This document shows positions 1 through 7,989 of a DNA stretch of 36,058 nucleotides, piece after piece (the stretch's first letter is position 1; every line of letters starts with the position of its first letter). The notes below the pieces were generated by a model that saw only the letters and a program-made list of their open reading frames with translations, was not told where the DNA came from and ran no database searches. Position numbers and translations under genes: made by a program. This DNA comes from an uncultured Alcanivorax sp. (GTDB lineage: Bacteria; Pseudomonadota; Gammaproteobacteria; Pseudomonadales; Alcanivoracaceae): assembly GCA_913055795.1 (NCBI GenBank), contig CAJXLA010000018.1, forward strand, positions 1-36,058. Direction: 5' to 3'.

Positions 1-431
1 AGAACAAGGTGCGTATCAACCTCTATCGCGCCAGCGACCGGCTTGCCGGGGCGCGAATCAAGGTCGTGAGCTTCAATGGCATTGTCCTGCTCGCCGGACA
101 GGTCGAGTCGCAAGATCTGAAGAAACAGGCCGCCAACATAGCTCGGCGGATTCGCCATGTCGAACAGGTGCATAACGAACTACAGACCTCGGGCTCGAGT
201 TCTTTCCTCGCCCGCGCCAATGACGGCTGGTTGAGCACCAAGGTGAAAACCCGACTCTACCTGAACGGCGATACACCCGGCGGACGTACCCAGATTACCA
301 CCGTGGACGGAGTGGTCTACATCCTGGGACTGCTCACCCGAGAAGAGAGTACGGCCGTGGTCAACGCCATCCAGAATGTCTATGGCGTTCAGAAGATCGT
401 GAAGATCGTGGAATACGTCGAGAATCCATAA
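1..431 (+). CDS. BON-domain protein, DolP/YraP/OsmY-like (5' truncated)
   Basis: The reading frame is open through the left edge (codons for Asn-Lys precede the GTG at 9), so the start is outside the window and that GTG is probably internal. About 142 residues are visible, holding most of one BON domain (hydrophobic beta segments around VVSFNGIVLLAGQV) and a complete second one (ITTVDGVVYILGLL, then a helix ending in VQKIVKIVEYV). Tandem BON domains are the layout of DolP (YraP), a lipoprotein that binds anionic phospholipid and supports outer-membrane integrity, and of the periplasmic protein OsmY. The lipobox or signal peptide that would decide between them is not in the window. It converges with the minus-strand sulfatase gene, with a hairpin between them. 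BON membership is clear; the exact orthologue is inferred. Confidence 0.8.
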   Translation, partial: NKVRINLYRASDRLAGARIKVVSFNGIVLLAGQVESQDLKKQAANIARRIRHVEQVHNELQTSGSSSFLARANDGWLSTKVKTRLYLNGDTPGGRTQITTVDGVVYILGLLTREESTAVVNAIQNVYGVQKIVKIVEYVENP

Positions 432-464
432 CAGGGGCGAATCCACGCCCTGGATTCGCCCCTG
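432..464. terminator. Hairpin between convergent genes
   Basis: A perfect 14-bp inverted repeat (432-445 with 451-464) and a 5-nt loop lie between the BON gene stop (431) and the stop of the convergent sulfatase gene (477). No clear T-tract follows on either strand, so it could be a bidirectional terminator or a 3'-end stabilising hairpin. Confidence 0.55.
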
Positions 465-476
465 CCCGGTTGTTCA

Positions 477-2498
477 TTACTCCGTAGTACCCGACTTGTC
501 CTTTCGGTTGTTGTGCATCATGTAGCGTGCGGTTTGATAGAGGCCGCGCAACATGGCCTTGCGGTCCGCAGTGACCCCCGGCTTTTGCGCACTGACCTCG
601 TTATCCCTGGATGCATTCGCCAAAGGATACAGGTGTGTGTTGCTGCCGTCGTGCAGCATACTCAGGTAGTAATCACTGCCCAGCAGGCCCAGCGCGGGGT
701 TGCTGTGCCGCGCTCCGCCAAAGGTCATCGCATAACCGGGCTTGTTCCACTCCAGCAAGTCGCGGCCCAGCGTGCGGTTTTCGTAAGGCAGACCCGCCAA
801 TCCCAGCGCTGTGGGCACCAAGTCCACCAGACTCGCCGGCTTTTCAATCGTGCGGGAGTCATCCAGCACGCCCGGCCCGTAGATAATGAAAGGCACACGG
901 AAATCCGTAATCTCCAGCTCCTCGGAATACCCCATATGAGTCGTATCGGACGTACGGTTATTATGATCGGCGTACATCACATAGATGGTGTTGTCTTCGT
1001 ACCAGGAACCGTCAACCAGCTCATTGATGTAGTAATCCACGTTGTAATCCAGCAAACGCGCGCCGTTAAACTGGTCCACGCCCAGAAATCCGTGCTTGCG
1101 TAGCTCGTCTCCCGGAACATCCCGAACTTCAAATTCGGATTCATCATCCGGAATGGTAAACGGGCGATGATTGGCAGCCGTGGTAATAAACGCAACGAAC
1201 CGCTTGTCCTGGGGCAGCTGTGTAAGGCGCTGGTGAGCAGCCTCGAACAACGACCGGTCGGAAATTCCCCATACATCCACTTCAGGAGCGTCGTAGTCGC
1301 CCTCCTCCCACAGCTCGAGTCCTTCAATATTGTTCTGTAGAACTCCGCGAATATTGGCCCACCCCGCACTGCCTCCGATAAAGAAGAGTTTTTCGTAGTC
1401 TTCGAATTCATTCACCAACGTGTACTGATCGACGACGCGCGGATTGCGCGAGGCCGTGCGCCCGCCCCAGGAAACGTCCGGGACGCCGGTAATCAATCCG
1501 AATATGGACCGGGCGGTGCCACTACTGGGCACAAGAAAGTTCGGGAAAAACAGACCCTTGCGCCCCATGCGATCCAGGTTCGGCGTCGCACTGACCGGGT
1601 TGCCAAACAGCCCCATACGGTTCGCGCCCAACGACTCCAGGTGGATAAATACCACATTGGGCCGTTGCTCTTTCTGTTCACCGTCCACCCGGCGCGTGAA
1701 GTTGAAACGCTCGGGGTCCGGGTTATCGACGCCCAGCCAGTTTGCGACGCGGTCGTAATGTTCCCGGAGCACCTCTTCGTCCCAGGTCCGCATCTGATTC
1801 TGCATGCTGGCCTGAAAGTACACGAACGGATTGAGCCCCAGAGCTGCTACCTTTTTGTTATTGGCGAAGTACGCGTCACTCCATCGAAGCGGGTAGGTGG
1901 TGCCCACGGTCCCCATGATCCCGTGTGCGTAAACAAGAACCCACACAACAACCACAACCGTCGACTTGACCCATCCCCGATGCAAGGGGCTCCGTTCCGC
2001 ATAACGCACTACGGCCCGGTGGGCGAACCAGGCGCAAAGACCACCTACCGCCAGCACCACCAACACCAGGGGAATCACCGGATAGGATTGCCACACCATC
2101 TCTCCGGATATATCGCTGTTCTCGACAAACCGGAGCACCGAAGCATTAACGCGGTCGCCCAGGTAGCTGTAATGCCCGAAATCGAGTATATAGAACAAGG
2201 TGCACCCGATTGCGGCCAACACCAGCCACGCCACAACCAGCGCGGCCATAAGCCGGGAACGCCGCGGATTGAGAAAGCCCGGCAGCAGCGTCACGGCCAC
2301 AACCGGAAGTGCTACCAACAAGGCAATGCGTAAATCCAGACGAAGCCCAATGGAGAACGCTTGCGCAAGCACTCCCACGGACTCATCCACCGAGCCATGA
2401 AGAAAATACAGGTAAAATGCTACACGGAGTAGCAAAAAGGCCGCGAAAAACCAGGCCGTAATGGCGAGAAAAAGGCGCAACCTGGGGGAAAGACGCAT
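477..2498 (-). CDS. LTA synthase family membrane sulfatase/phosphoglycerol transferase
   Basis: The product has 673 residues. The N-terminal part has about five membrane segments (roughly residues 10-32, 56-73, 84-106, 138-160 and 180-197), followed by an extracytoplasmic sulfatase-fold domain (PF00884). Metal and catalytic residues are visible: Glu288 in FIHLESLGAN, the candidate nucleophile Thr328 in PSSGTARS, and Asp511-His512 in MYADHNNR. Family members (LtaS, OpgB/MdoB, EptA relatives) transfer phosphoglycerol or phosphoethanolamine from lipids to acceptors at the outer face of the inner membrane. Gram-negatives lack lipoteichoic acid, so the acceptor here may be a periplasmic glucan or other envelope glycan; that is inference. 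It begins 23 bp after the sspB stop and may be cotranscribed with sspAB. Confidence 0.85.
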   Translation of the reverse strand: MRLSPRLRLFLAITAWFFAAFLLLRVAFYLYFLHGSVDESVGVLAQAFSIGLRLDLRIALLVALPVVAVTLLPGFLNPRRSRLMAALVVAWLVLAAIGCTLFYILDFGHYSYLGDRVNASVLRFVENSDISGEMVWQSYPVIPLVLVVLAVGGLCAWFAHRAVVRYAERSPLHRGWVKSTVVVVVWVLVYAHGIMGTVGTTYPLRWSDAYFANNKKVAALGLNPFVYFQASMQNQMRTWDEEVLREHYDRVANWLGVDNPDPERFNFTRRVDGEQKEQRPNVVFIHLESLGANRMGLFGNPVSATPNLDRMGRKGLFFPNFLVPSSGTARSIFGLITGVPDVSWGGRTASRNPRVVDQYTLVNEFEDYEKLFFIGGSAGWANIRGVLQNNIEGLELWEEGDYDAPEVDVWGISDRSLFEAAHQRLTQLPQDKRFVAFITTAANHRPFTIPDDESEFEVRDVPGDELRKHGFLGVDQFNGARLLDYNVDYYINELVDGSWYEDNTIYVMYADHNNRTSDTTHMGYSEELEITDFRVPFIIYGPGVLDDSRTIEKPASLVDLVPTALGLAGLPYENRTLGRDLLEWNKPGYAMTFGGARHSNPALGLLGSDYYLSMLHDGSNTHLYPLANASRDNEVSAQKPGVTADRKAMLRGLYQTARYMMHNNRKDKSGTTE

Positions 2499-2521
2499 AA
2501 GTATCAGGACTCCATGCAGTA

Positions 2522-2923
2522 TTATTTCACAACTTTCAGATGAGAAGATTTGCCATCGTCGTTACTGTCATCCGGCCCATCCGGATCAGGGGGTTCGGGG
2601 GATTCCGGTGCATCAAAGGCCATGCCCTGGCCATTTTCCCGAGCGAAAACGGCGAGAACCGCTTCCACGGGCACACGGATCGACATGGGCACACCACCGA
2701 AGCGTGCAGAGAAGCGGATTTCTTCGTTATCGGCCACGAACCCGCTGACCGCACGAGGCGCAATATTCAATACGATCTGATCGTTCTGTGCATAGTCCTG
2801 GGGCGCTTCGACCCCCGGGTAACTCGCATGCACGAGAATATGCGTGGTCAACCCATTGTCACAGATCCACTCATGCATCGCACGAATGAGATAGGGCTTG
2901 TTGGGGGTCATGTCCTCACTCAT
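2522..2923 (-). CDS. sspB: ClpXP adaptor SspB
   Basis: The product has 133 residues. SspB tethers ssrA-tagged proteins (from tmRNA-rescued ribosomes) to the ClpXP protease. The N-terminal folded domain (about residues 7-108) carries the family pattern NKPYLIRAMHEW near the start and the NDQIVLNIAPRAV strand. An acidic Pro/Asp/Glu linker follows, and the last residues, KSSHLKVVK, match the short basic-hydrophobic tail that docks on the ClpX zinc-binding domain. Presence of both docking ends argues for an intact functional adaptor. It follows sspA by 36 bp, the normal gammaproteobacterial order, and the two are probably cotranscribed. The identification is firm. Confidence 0.96.
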   Translation of the reverse strand: MSEDMTPNKPYLIRAMHEWICDNGLTTHILVHASYPGVEAPQDYAQNDQIVLNIAPRAVSGFVADNEEIRFSARFGGVPMSIRVPVEAVLAVFARENGQGMAFDAPESPEPPDPDGPDDSNDDGKSSHLKVVK

Positions 2924-2959
2924 GGCACGGCGCCTGCTCTGTTTTGCAAGTAGCGGTAG

Positions 2960-3598
2960 CTATACCGGATCACGCATGTCCCGTTCGTAATCCGAAAGAC
3001 TGGCCTGAAAGCTGTCGCGATCAAACACCCGGTCCGCATAATCGAGCAAGGGCCGGCATTGTCGCGCGGGCAGCTGGACCCCCACCGAGGGGAGACGCCA
3101 CAGCAGAGGGGCCAGCACACAATCAATCAGGGTAAAGTCATCACTCATGAAATATTCATGTTCGCGAAGGACGGGGACCACAGCCGTCAATCCTTCCCGC
3201 AGTTGTTGGCGACGCTGGTCACGGGCCGCCTCCTTTTCCCGCCTCCCTGCTAGTGCGTTTACATGGCAGGACCAGTCCCGCTCGATACGGTGAATCAGCA
3301 AACGGCTCTGAGCCCGTGCCGCGGGATAGACGGGCAACAGAGGTGGATGCGGAAAACGTTCCTCCAGATATTCCATGATGATCATGGACTGGTACAGGCT
3401 CAACTCCCGGTCCGCCAGGGTCGGCACTTCATTGTAAGGGTTCACAGTGGCAAGATCTTCGGGCTTGCGCCCGTTATCCACATTGACAATATCTACAGCG
3501 ATGCCCTTTTCGGCCAGAACGATCCGGATGCGATGGCAATAATGGTCGGCGGCATTGGAAAAAAACGTCATCGAAGAACGTTTTGATACGACACTCAT
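2960..3598 (-). CDS. sspA: Stringent starvation protein A (RNA polymerase-associated GST-fold protein)
   Basis: The product has 212 residues, the usual SspA length. It has a glutathione-S-transferase fold: a thioredoxin-like N-terminal half (about 9-85, with the cis-Pro region NPYNEVPTL and the following LYQSMIIMEYLEERFP) and an all-helical C-terminal half. SspA does not act as a transferase; it binds RNA polymerase holoenzyme and alters sigma-70 promoter output in starvation and acid stress. It lies between petC and sspB, a conserved arrangement in this class. The ATG at 3598 is touched by a perfect GGGG/CCCC palindrome (3599-3616), and the petABC terminator ends only 13 bp further upstream, so its promoter is not obvious. 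Confidence 0.95.
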   Translation of the reverse strand: MSVVSKRSSMTFFSNAADHYCHRIRIVLAEKGIAVDIVNVDNGRKPEDLATVNPYNEVPTLADRELSLYQSMIIMEYLEERFPHPPLLPVYPAARAQSRLLIHRIERDWSCHVNALAGRREKEAARDQRRQQLREGLTAVVPVLREHEYFMSDDFTLIDCVLAPLLWRLPSVGVQLPARQCRPLLDYADRVFDRDSFQASLSDYERDMRDPV

Positions 3599-3616
3599 TT
3601 TTGGGGTCCCCCAAAA
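3599..3616 (-). promoter_or_regulatory. Palindrome abutting the sspA start codon
   Basis: Eight-base arms TTTTGGGG (3599-3606) and CCCCAAAA (3609-3616) are separated by 2 bp and sit immediately upstream of the sspA ATG (3596-3598). Read on the minus strand, the only purine-rich Shine-Dalgarno-like run (GGGGGA) lies inside the palindrome. It could be a repressor operator or a translation-limiting hairpin, although a 2-nt loop would force some base pairs to open. The symmetry is seen directly; the function is inferred. Confidence 0.45.
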
Positions 3617-3629
3617 CGATATGAAAACG

Positions 3630-3663
3630 AAAGCAGGGCCGCCGAAAACGGCGGCCCTGCTTT
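3630..3663 (-). terminator. Strong intrinsic terminator after petC
   Basis: A 15-bp perfect stem (3630-3644 with 3649-3663, GC-rich core) with an AAAA/TTTT loop is followed on the minus strand by TTTCGTTTTC. It lies 22 bp after the petC stop and before sspA, so petABC transcription should mostly end here. Confidence 0.8.
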
Positions 3664-3685
3664 CAGAACAATGCCATGTCGACTA

Positions 3686-4345
3686 TCAATCCACGTCCTT
3701 CCAGTATTCCTTGTACAGGAACCAGGCAGGAATCAACAGAATAAACAGAAAGACCAGCACATAAACGCCCAGCCGTTCACTTTCCTGCCGATGCGGCTCA
3801 CCCGCATAGGTAAGAAAATTGGTAATGTCTCCCATAGCTGAATTGAACTGCTCTTCGTTCAGCTCTTGTTCCATGTCCGCCATTACATGGGGCATGGCGG
3901 CATTTTTGAAAACATGATTGTTGTATCCATACGCCTGGCTGTCATCTTTGTAGAAGCCGGTAAGGTAGGAATACACCCAGTCCGGCGAACGCCGACGGGT
4001 CACCAGCGTAAGATCCGGCGGGGCAACACCGAACCAGTCTTCGGCCTCGTCCTTGTTGACCGCGTTGGTCATGGATGAACCAACCTTGCCCTCACCGAAG
4101 TTCAGATGCTTTTGCACCAGTTCTTCCGGAATATCCAGATCCTCGGCCATGCGGCTGTAGCGCAGATAGTCCATGGAGTGGCAGCCCATGCAGTTATTGA
4201 CAAATAACTGGGCGCCCTTTTGCAGCGATACCTGATCTTGCAGATTCACGGGGGCTTCCTTCATGTGCTCACCCCCGGCACCGCCACCGGCCGCCGGCAG
4301 GGATACGGGAAGCAGTGTGAGCAGCAATATCATCAGCTTTCTCAT
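3686..4345 (-). CDS. petC: Cytochrome c1, ubiquinol-cytochrome c reductase
   Basis: The product has 219 residues from the ATG at 4345, which overlaps the petB stop (TGATG), so the longer upstream open frame is not the gene. A signal peptide (about 1-19) leads to a periplasmic cytochrome domain with the heme-c motif Cys52-Met-Gly-Cys55-His56. The probable axial Met is Met151 in KNAAMPHVM. A C-terminal membrane anchor spans about 192-212. Cytochrome c1 accepts electrons from the Rieske cluster and passes them to soluble cytochrome c. It is the last gene of petABC and is followed by a strong terminator. Confidence 0.95.
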   Translation of the reverse strand: MRKLMILLLTLLPVSLPAAGGGAGGEHMKEAPVNLQDQVSLQKGAQLFVNNCMGCHSMDYLRYSRMAEDLDIPEELVQKHLNFGEGKVGSSMTNAVNKDEAEDWFGVAPPDLTLVTRRRSPDWVYSYLTGFYKDDSQAYGYNNHVFKNAAMPHVMADMEQELNEEQFNSAMGDITNFLTYAGEPHRQESERLGVYVLVFLFILLIPAWFLYKEYWKDVD

Positions 4346-5628
4346 CAGTGACCTCCCGTAACACGTTCCGGAACCGGCTTGGACTTCTCGAATCGGTGGG
4401 CAAACGGTAGCACCACCAGGAAGAAACCGAAGTAATAGAATGTCCCCAGTTGTGCCATGAACTTGCGCAGTTCCGAGCCGGGCTGGGTGCCGAGCCAGCC
4501 AAGCATCAGGAAATCGGCTGCGAGCAGCATTAACGCCACCTTGCTCAGCCACCCCTTGTAGCGGATGGACTTGACCGGATTGCGGTCCAGCCATGGCAGC
4601 AGGAACAGAATCAGGATGGCACCACCCATGATGATGACACCCCAGGCCTTGGCCGACATGAAAATGTCGAAGGTGGTCGCGCGCAGCATGGCGTAATAGG
4701 GGCCATAGTACCACACCGGCGCGATATGATCCGGGGTGGCCAGCGGATCAGCCGGACCAAAGTTGGGCTTTTCAATCAGATAACCGCCACCGTCGGGGAA
4801 AAAGAATACAACCACCGCAAAGAGCATCAGGAAAATCACGACACCCACGGTGTCCTTGACGGTGTAGTAGGGGTGGAAGGGAATGCCGTCTTTGGGTATC
4901 CCGTTTTCGTCCTTATTCTTCTTGATATCGACACCGTCCGGATTGTTCGATCCGACTTCGTGCAGCGCCAGGATATGCAACACCACCAGCGCCAGCAACA
5001 CGATCGGAATCGCCACGACGTGCAGGGCGAAGAACTTGTTCACGGTCGCTTCGGAAAGAAGGTAGTCTCCACGCACCCAGGTTACCAGCGCTTCGCCGAT
5101 TTCCTTGCTCTCGGCCGCACTGATAAACGGGATCAATTCATAGGGCACGGCCCCCACCAGAGAGATGATCACCTGGGCGCCCCAGTAGGACATATTGCCC
5201 CAGGGGAGCACGTATCCCAAAAAGCCCTCGGCCATGAGCGCCACATAGATCAGCATGCCGAAAATCCAGACAAGCTCGCGCGGTGGCTTGTAGGAGCCAT
5301 ACAACAATCCGCGGAACATATGGAGATAAACGACCAGGAAAAACGCTGATGCACCCACCGCATGCATATAGCGGATCAGCCAGCCGAACTGGACGTCGCG
5401 CATGATGTACTGCACGGACTCGAAGGCGTCCGTGGGTGAGTAGAACATGGTCAGCCAGACGCCGGTGAGCAGTTGATTCACCAGCACCACAATCGCCAGT
5501 ACTCCGAAGATATACCAGAAATTGAAATTCCTGGGCGCGTAATACTGCGACATGTGCTTGCGGAAGGCCTCGACAACGGGTAGACGGGCATCCACCCAGT
5601 CGATCAGGCGCGTCATGGATCCCCTCAT
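4345..5628 (-). CDS. petB: Cytochrome b of the bc1 complex
   Basis: The product has 427 residues and about eight or nine membrane helices, with N-terminal b6-like and C-terminal subunit-IV-like parts fused as in bc1 cytochrome b. The four heme ligands are His89/His103 and His203/His218; the second pair has 14 residues between ligands. The Qo-site motif is PVWY (304-307) rather than the textbook PEWY, a variant I recall as usual in beta/gammaproteobacteria. The protein oxidises ubiquinol and moves protons across the inner membrane. The start at 5628 is supported by the ATGA overlap with petA; a second in-frame ATG lies 12 bp downstream. The petC start overlaps its stop by one base. Confidence 0.96.
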   Translation of the reverse strand: MRGSMTRLIDWVDARLPVVEAFRKHMSQYYAPRNFNFWYIFGVLAIVVLVNQLLTGVWLTMFYSPTDAFESVQYIMRDVQFGWLIRYMHAVGASAFFLVVYLHMFRGLLYGSYKPPRELVWIFGMLIYVALMAEGFLGYVLPWGNMSYWGAQVIISLVGAVPYELIPFISAAESKEIGEALVTWVRGDYLLSEATVNKFFALHVVAIPIVLLALVVLHILALHEVGSNNPDGVDIKKNKDENGIPKDGIPFHPYYTVKDTVGVVIFLMLFAVVVFFFPDGGGYLIEKPNFGPADPLATPDHIAPVWYYGPYYAMLRATTFDIFMSAKAWGVIIMGGAILILFLLPWLDRNPVKSIRYKGWLSKVALMLLAADFLMLGWLGTQPGSELRKFMAQLGTFYYFGFFLVVLPFAHRFEKSKPVPERVTGGH

Positions 5629-6212
5629 GCCGTGGTCTCCCCTTCTTCGGAACCAATGATGACGACGTCGTCGCTAAGATAGGAGTGCGGCGGCACCACG
5701 AGATTGGTCGGCGCCGGAACGCCCTGATAGACCCGTCCCGCGATGTCGAACTTGGAGTTGTGGCAGGGGCAGAAAAAACCGCTGTAGTCCAGGTTCGAGC
5801 TTCCATCCGGTACATAGGAGGGAGAACACCCGAGATGCGTGCAGATCCCGATAACCACCAGGTATTCCGATTTGATGGCGCGGTATTGATTCCGTGCGTA
5901 TTCGGGCTGCTGATCCTCGTCGGACTCCGGATCCCGCAGCTGGTCCCGGACCTGGTCCAGGCTGTTCAGCATGGCATCGGTGCGTCGCAGAACCCAGACC
6001 GGACGGCCCCGCCAGTTGGCGGTCACCCGTTCACCGGGACTGAGCTGGCTGACATCGACTTTGACTGGAGCGCCGGCATTCTCCGCACGGGCACTGGGTT
6101 GCCAAGATTGCACGAACGGCACTGCGGCCGCACCCACACCTACAACCGCCACCCCGGTGGTGGCCCCGATCAGAAAAGTGCGGCGGCTTGTATTCACGCC
6201 GTGTTGACTCAT
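5625..6212 (-). CDS. petA: Rieske iron-sulfur protein of the bc1 complex
   Basis: The product has 195 residues from the ATG at 6212, chosen because AGGGGAG lies about 8-10 bases upstream and the protein then starts shortly before a twin-arginine signal (SRRTFLIGA, residues 9-17). A single signal-anchor helix (about 13-35) is followed by the periplasmic Rieske domain. The [2Fe-2S] ligands are in CTHLGC (Cys124, His126, Cys129) and CPCHNS (Cys148, Cys150, His151), with Cys129/Cys150 as the disulfide pair. It takes the first electron from ubiquinol at the Qo site and hands it to cytochrome c1. It is the first gene of petABC, downstream of a candidate promoter near 6401-6429. Confidence 0.95.
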   Translation of the reverse strand: MSQHGVNTSRRTFLIGATTGVAVVGVGAAAVPFVQSWQPSARAENAGAPVKVDVSQLSPGERVTANWRGRPVWVLRRTDAMLNSLDQVRDQLRDPESDEDQQPEYARNQYRAIKSEYLVVIGICTHLGCSPSYVPDGSSNLDYSGFFCPCHNSKFDIAGRVYQGVPAPTNLVVPPHSYLSDDVVIIGSEEGETTA

Positions 6213-6473
6213 TGAAAAGTTCTCCCCTTTACCCCGCCTTCGGGAGCGGAACAGGCAACCACAAACAGTCACCTTCACTTACCGATACGGGGAACCGTGA
6301 TCAACGCAAGGCTGCGGGCAGGCAATCGTGATCCTGGACACGCGTGCGGGTCTGGATCCTGTCGCGACTGACTTGATCGCTGGCTCCCCGGGCGCGCAAT
6401 ATAGTACTGAAATCCCCCTTCGGGAGCAACCGGAACTGGACCAGCGGGGCAGGGCTAAACCACTGATTCAAAC
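6213..6473. other. Non-coding leader/promoter region of petABC
   Basis: With the terminator that follows, the gap between petA and rpsI is 317 bp. No convincing gene is visible; open frames in it lack a start signal and family resemblance. It contains the candidate petA promoter, a repeated CCTTCGGGAGC (around 6238 and 6418) and otherwise unremarkable sequence, leaving a 5' untranslated leader of roughly 180 nt. Confidence 0.6.
6401..6429 (-). promoter_or_regulatory. Candidate sigma-70 promoter for petABC
   Basis: On the minus strand TTGCTC (6429-6424), a 17-nt spacer and TACTAT (6406-6401) fit a moderate sigma-70 promoter placed just after the rpsI terminator. It is about 185 nt from the petA start. 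The match is imperfect and untested. Confidence 0.4.
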
Positions 6474-6504
6474 GAAAAAAACCCGGCTGAACCGGGCTTT
6501 TTTC
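6474..6504 (-). terminator. Intrinsic terminator after rplM-rpsI
   Basis: A CCCGG/CCGGG stem (6482-6486 with 6492-6496), loop CTGAA, is flanked by A-runs on one side and T-runs on the other. On the minus strand the stem is followed by seven Ts. It lies 26 bp after the rpsI stop. Confidence 0.85.
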
Positions 6505-6529
6505 GTGCTTCGGAGCGAAAATTCTCTCG

Positions 6530-6925
6530 TTAACGCTTGGAGAACTGCGGACTCCGACGCGCCTTGCGCAGGCCGATCTTCTTGCGTTCCACCGCGCGCG
6601 CATCCCGGGTGACATACCCTGCCCGGCGCAGGTCGCCACGCAGTCCTTCATCGTAATCCATCAAGGCCCGGGTAATTCCGTGCCGAATGGCACCGGCCTG
6701 ACCGGTATTACCGCCACCAGAGACGGTGATCTTGATATCGAAACGCTCGGTCATGTCCACCAGTTCCAGCGGCTGACGGACCACCATGCGGGCCGTTTCA
6801 CGACCGAAATAGTCCTCCAGCGAGCGCCCGTTGACCGTGATGTTGCCGCTGCCCGGGCGCAAAAAGACCCGCGCGGAGGAAGACTTGCGACGACCGGTTC
6901 CGTAATTCTGTTCCACAGCTGCCAT
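6530..6925 (-). CDS. rpsI: 30S ribosomal protein S9
   Basis: The product has 131 residues from the ATG at 6925; the longer open frame runs back into rplM and is not the gene. S9 features are present: the N-terminal [13 protein letters not shown], the central [15 protein letters not shown], and the basic C-terminal tail ending in SKR, which reaches the P-site tRNA in the ribosome. It follows rplM by only 10 bp as the second gene of the conserved rplM-rpsI operon. A terminator directly downstream separates it from petABC. Confidence 0.97.
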   Translation of the reverse strand: MAAVEQNYGTGRRKSSSARVFLRPGSGNITVNGRSLEDYFGRETARMVVRQPLELVDMTERFDIKITVSGGGNTGQAGAIRHGITRALMDYDEGLRGDLRRAGYVTRDARAVERKKIGLRKARRSPQFSKR

Positions 6926-6935
6926 AATCTGCCTC

Positions 6936-7364
6936 TTAAATATCCAGCGTCCGGGGTTGCTGCGCGCTATGCGGATGTTCGCTGCCCGCATAGACCTTCA
7001 GCTTGCGCAGCATGTCCCGGCCCAGCGGGTTGCGCGGCATCATCCCCTTGATCGCCAGTTCGACGATACGCTCGGGCTTGTAGCCCTGAAGGGTCTGAAA
7101 ATCCGTTTCGCGGATACCACCCGGGAAACCGGTGTGGTGATAGTATTTCTTGTCCCGCGCCTTCTTGCCGGTGACCTTGATCTTGTCGGCATTGACAATA
7201 ACGATGTAATCGCCGGTATCCACATGCGGCGTATATTCCGGCTTGTGTTTGCCGCGCAGACGACGCGCCACCTCGGAGGCCAGCCGGCCGAGCGTTTTGC
7301 CGGAGGCATCCACCAGGTACCAGTCGCGCTGCACGTCCGCCGGTTTCGCGCTGAAGGTCTTCAT
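6936..7364 (-). CDS. rplM: 50S ribosomal protein L13
   Basis: The product has 142 residues, the same length as the E. coli protein. Family landmarks are the N-terminal [16 protein letters not shown], the [13 protein letters not shown] strand, [12 protein letters not shown] and the C-terminal [11 protein letters not shown]13 is an early-assembling large-subunit protein and in E. coli rplM-rpsI is autoregulated through the mRNA leader. It is the first gene of the operon, about 70 nt downstream of a strong candidate promoter with a GC-rich discriminator. Confidence 0.97.
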   Translation of the reverse strand: MKTFSAKPADVQRDWYLVDASGKTLGRLASEVARRLRGKHKPEYTPHVDTGDYIVIVNADKIKVTGKKARDKKYYHHTGFPGGIRETDFQTLQGYKPERIVELAIKGMMPRNPLGRDMLRKLKVYAGSEHPHSAQQPRTLDI

Positions 7365-7440
7365 GAATTGCTGCCCTAAATTCAGTGTGTTACGGCCCTA
7401 CCATGCCCGCCGAACGCGGACGCCGTGACAGAGAGCGCGC

Positions 7441-7469
7441 ATTTTAGCCAAAGCCGGGCCCCATGACAA
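7441..7469 (-). promoter_or_regulatory. Promoter of rplM-rpsI
   Basis: On the minus strand TTGTCA (7469-7464), a 17-nt spacer and TAAAAT (7446-7441) each match consensus at 5 of 6 bases. The -10 is followed at once by GCGCGCTC, the GC-rich discriminator type associated with stringent (ppGpp/DksA) control of translation genes. The predicted start is near 7434. Confidence 0.65.
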
Positions 7470-7535
7470 GCCTGAGAGACCGCCCGCGGGACCGGCGTCA
7501 TCTCGTTTCCGCTCATGAGGCACGGAGATGCCGGA

Positions 7536-7871
7536 TCAGCCGTCGGGGCTCAGTTTCTCGGCCTTACGGCCGCATTCAACGGCTTCCTCGTGCTTGTCCA
7601 TACAGACCAAGGCTGTGGCCAGCTTTGTCCGGACCCTGGGCTCCGAAGGCTTTCGTTCCAGAGCTTGCTTCAGATCGAGGCCCGCCTGGCGGCGGTCGTT
7701 GCGCTGTGCGCAGACCAGCCCCAGCGAATTCAGCACCCGGTAATGATCGTTGCCCCGCGCCAGCGCGTCGTGGACAACGTCGCCGGCCTCGTCCAGCTTG
7801 CCCCGTTTGGCCGGGGTAACCGCAAAAGCGTCGATTTGCCTGTTTCTCTTTCCGAACGAGCGTTTTTTCAT
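7536..7871 (-). CDS. Small TPR-like protein or fragment of one
   Basis: The frame from the ATG at 7871 gives 111 residues; it stays open further upstream but without family resemblance. Residues about 26-111 read as two to three tetratricopeptide-type helix pairs, for example LNSLGLVCAQRNDRRQAG and LATALVCMDKHEEAVECGR, the second ending in KLSPDG as TPR units do. There is no signal peptide, membrane segment or enzymatic domain, and no good ribosome binding site is visible. It sits between the rplM promoter and the carotenoid oxygenase gene. Its short length and weak start suggest either a small scaffold protein or the remnant of a longer TPR gene. Function unknown. Confidence 0.45.
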   Translation of the reverse strand: MKKRSFGKRNRQIDAFAVTPAKRGKLDEAGDVVHDALARGNDHYRVLNSLGLVCAQRNDRRQAGLDLKQALERKPSEPRVRTKLATALVCMDKHEEAVECGRKAEKLSPDG

Positions 7872-7989
7872 AGGGCAACAACTTGTGGTGCAAGAAACAC
7901 GAAGCTGTTTTACAAGAACAGGAAACCCGTACAGGGCTGCAATAGCACGGCCGGCCTCACCTGTGTTGTCGGGTATCGTCGAAAGCAGC

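Noticed and set aside
4346-4714. N-terminal extension of the petC frame
   Set aside because: It overlaps petB; the signal peptide and TGATG junction place the start at 4345.
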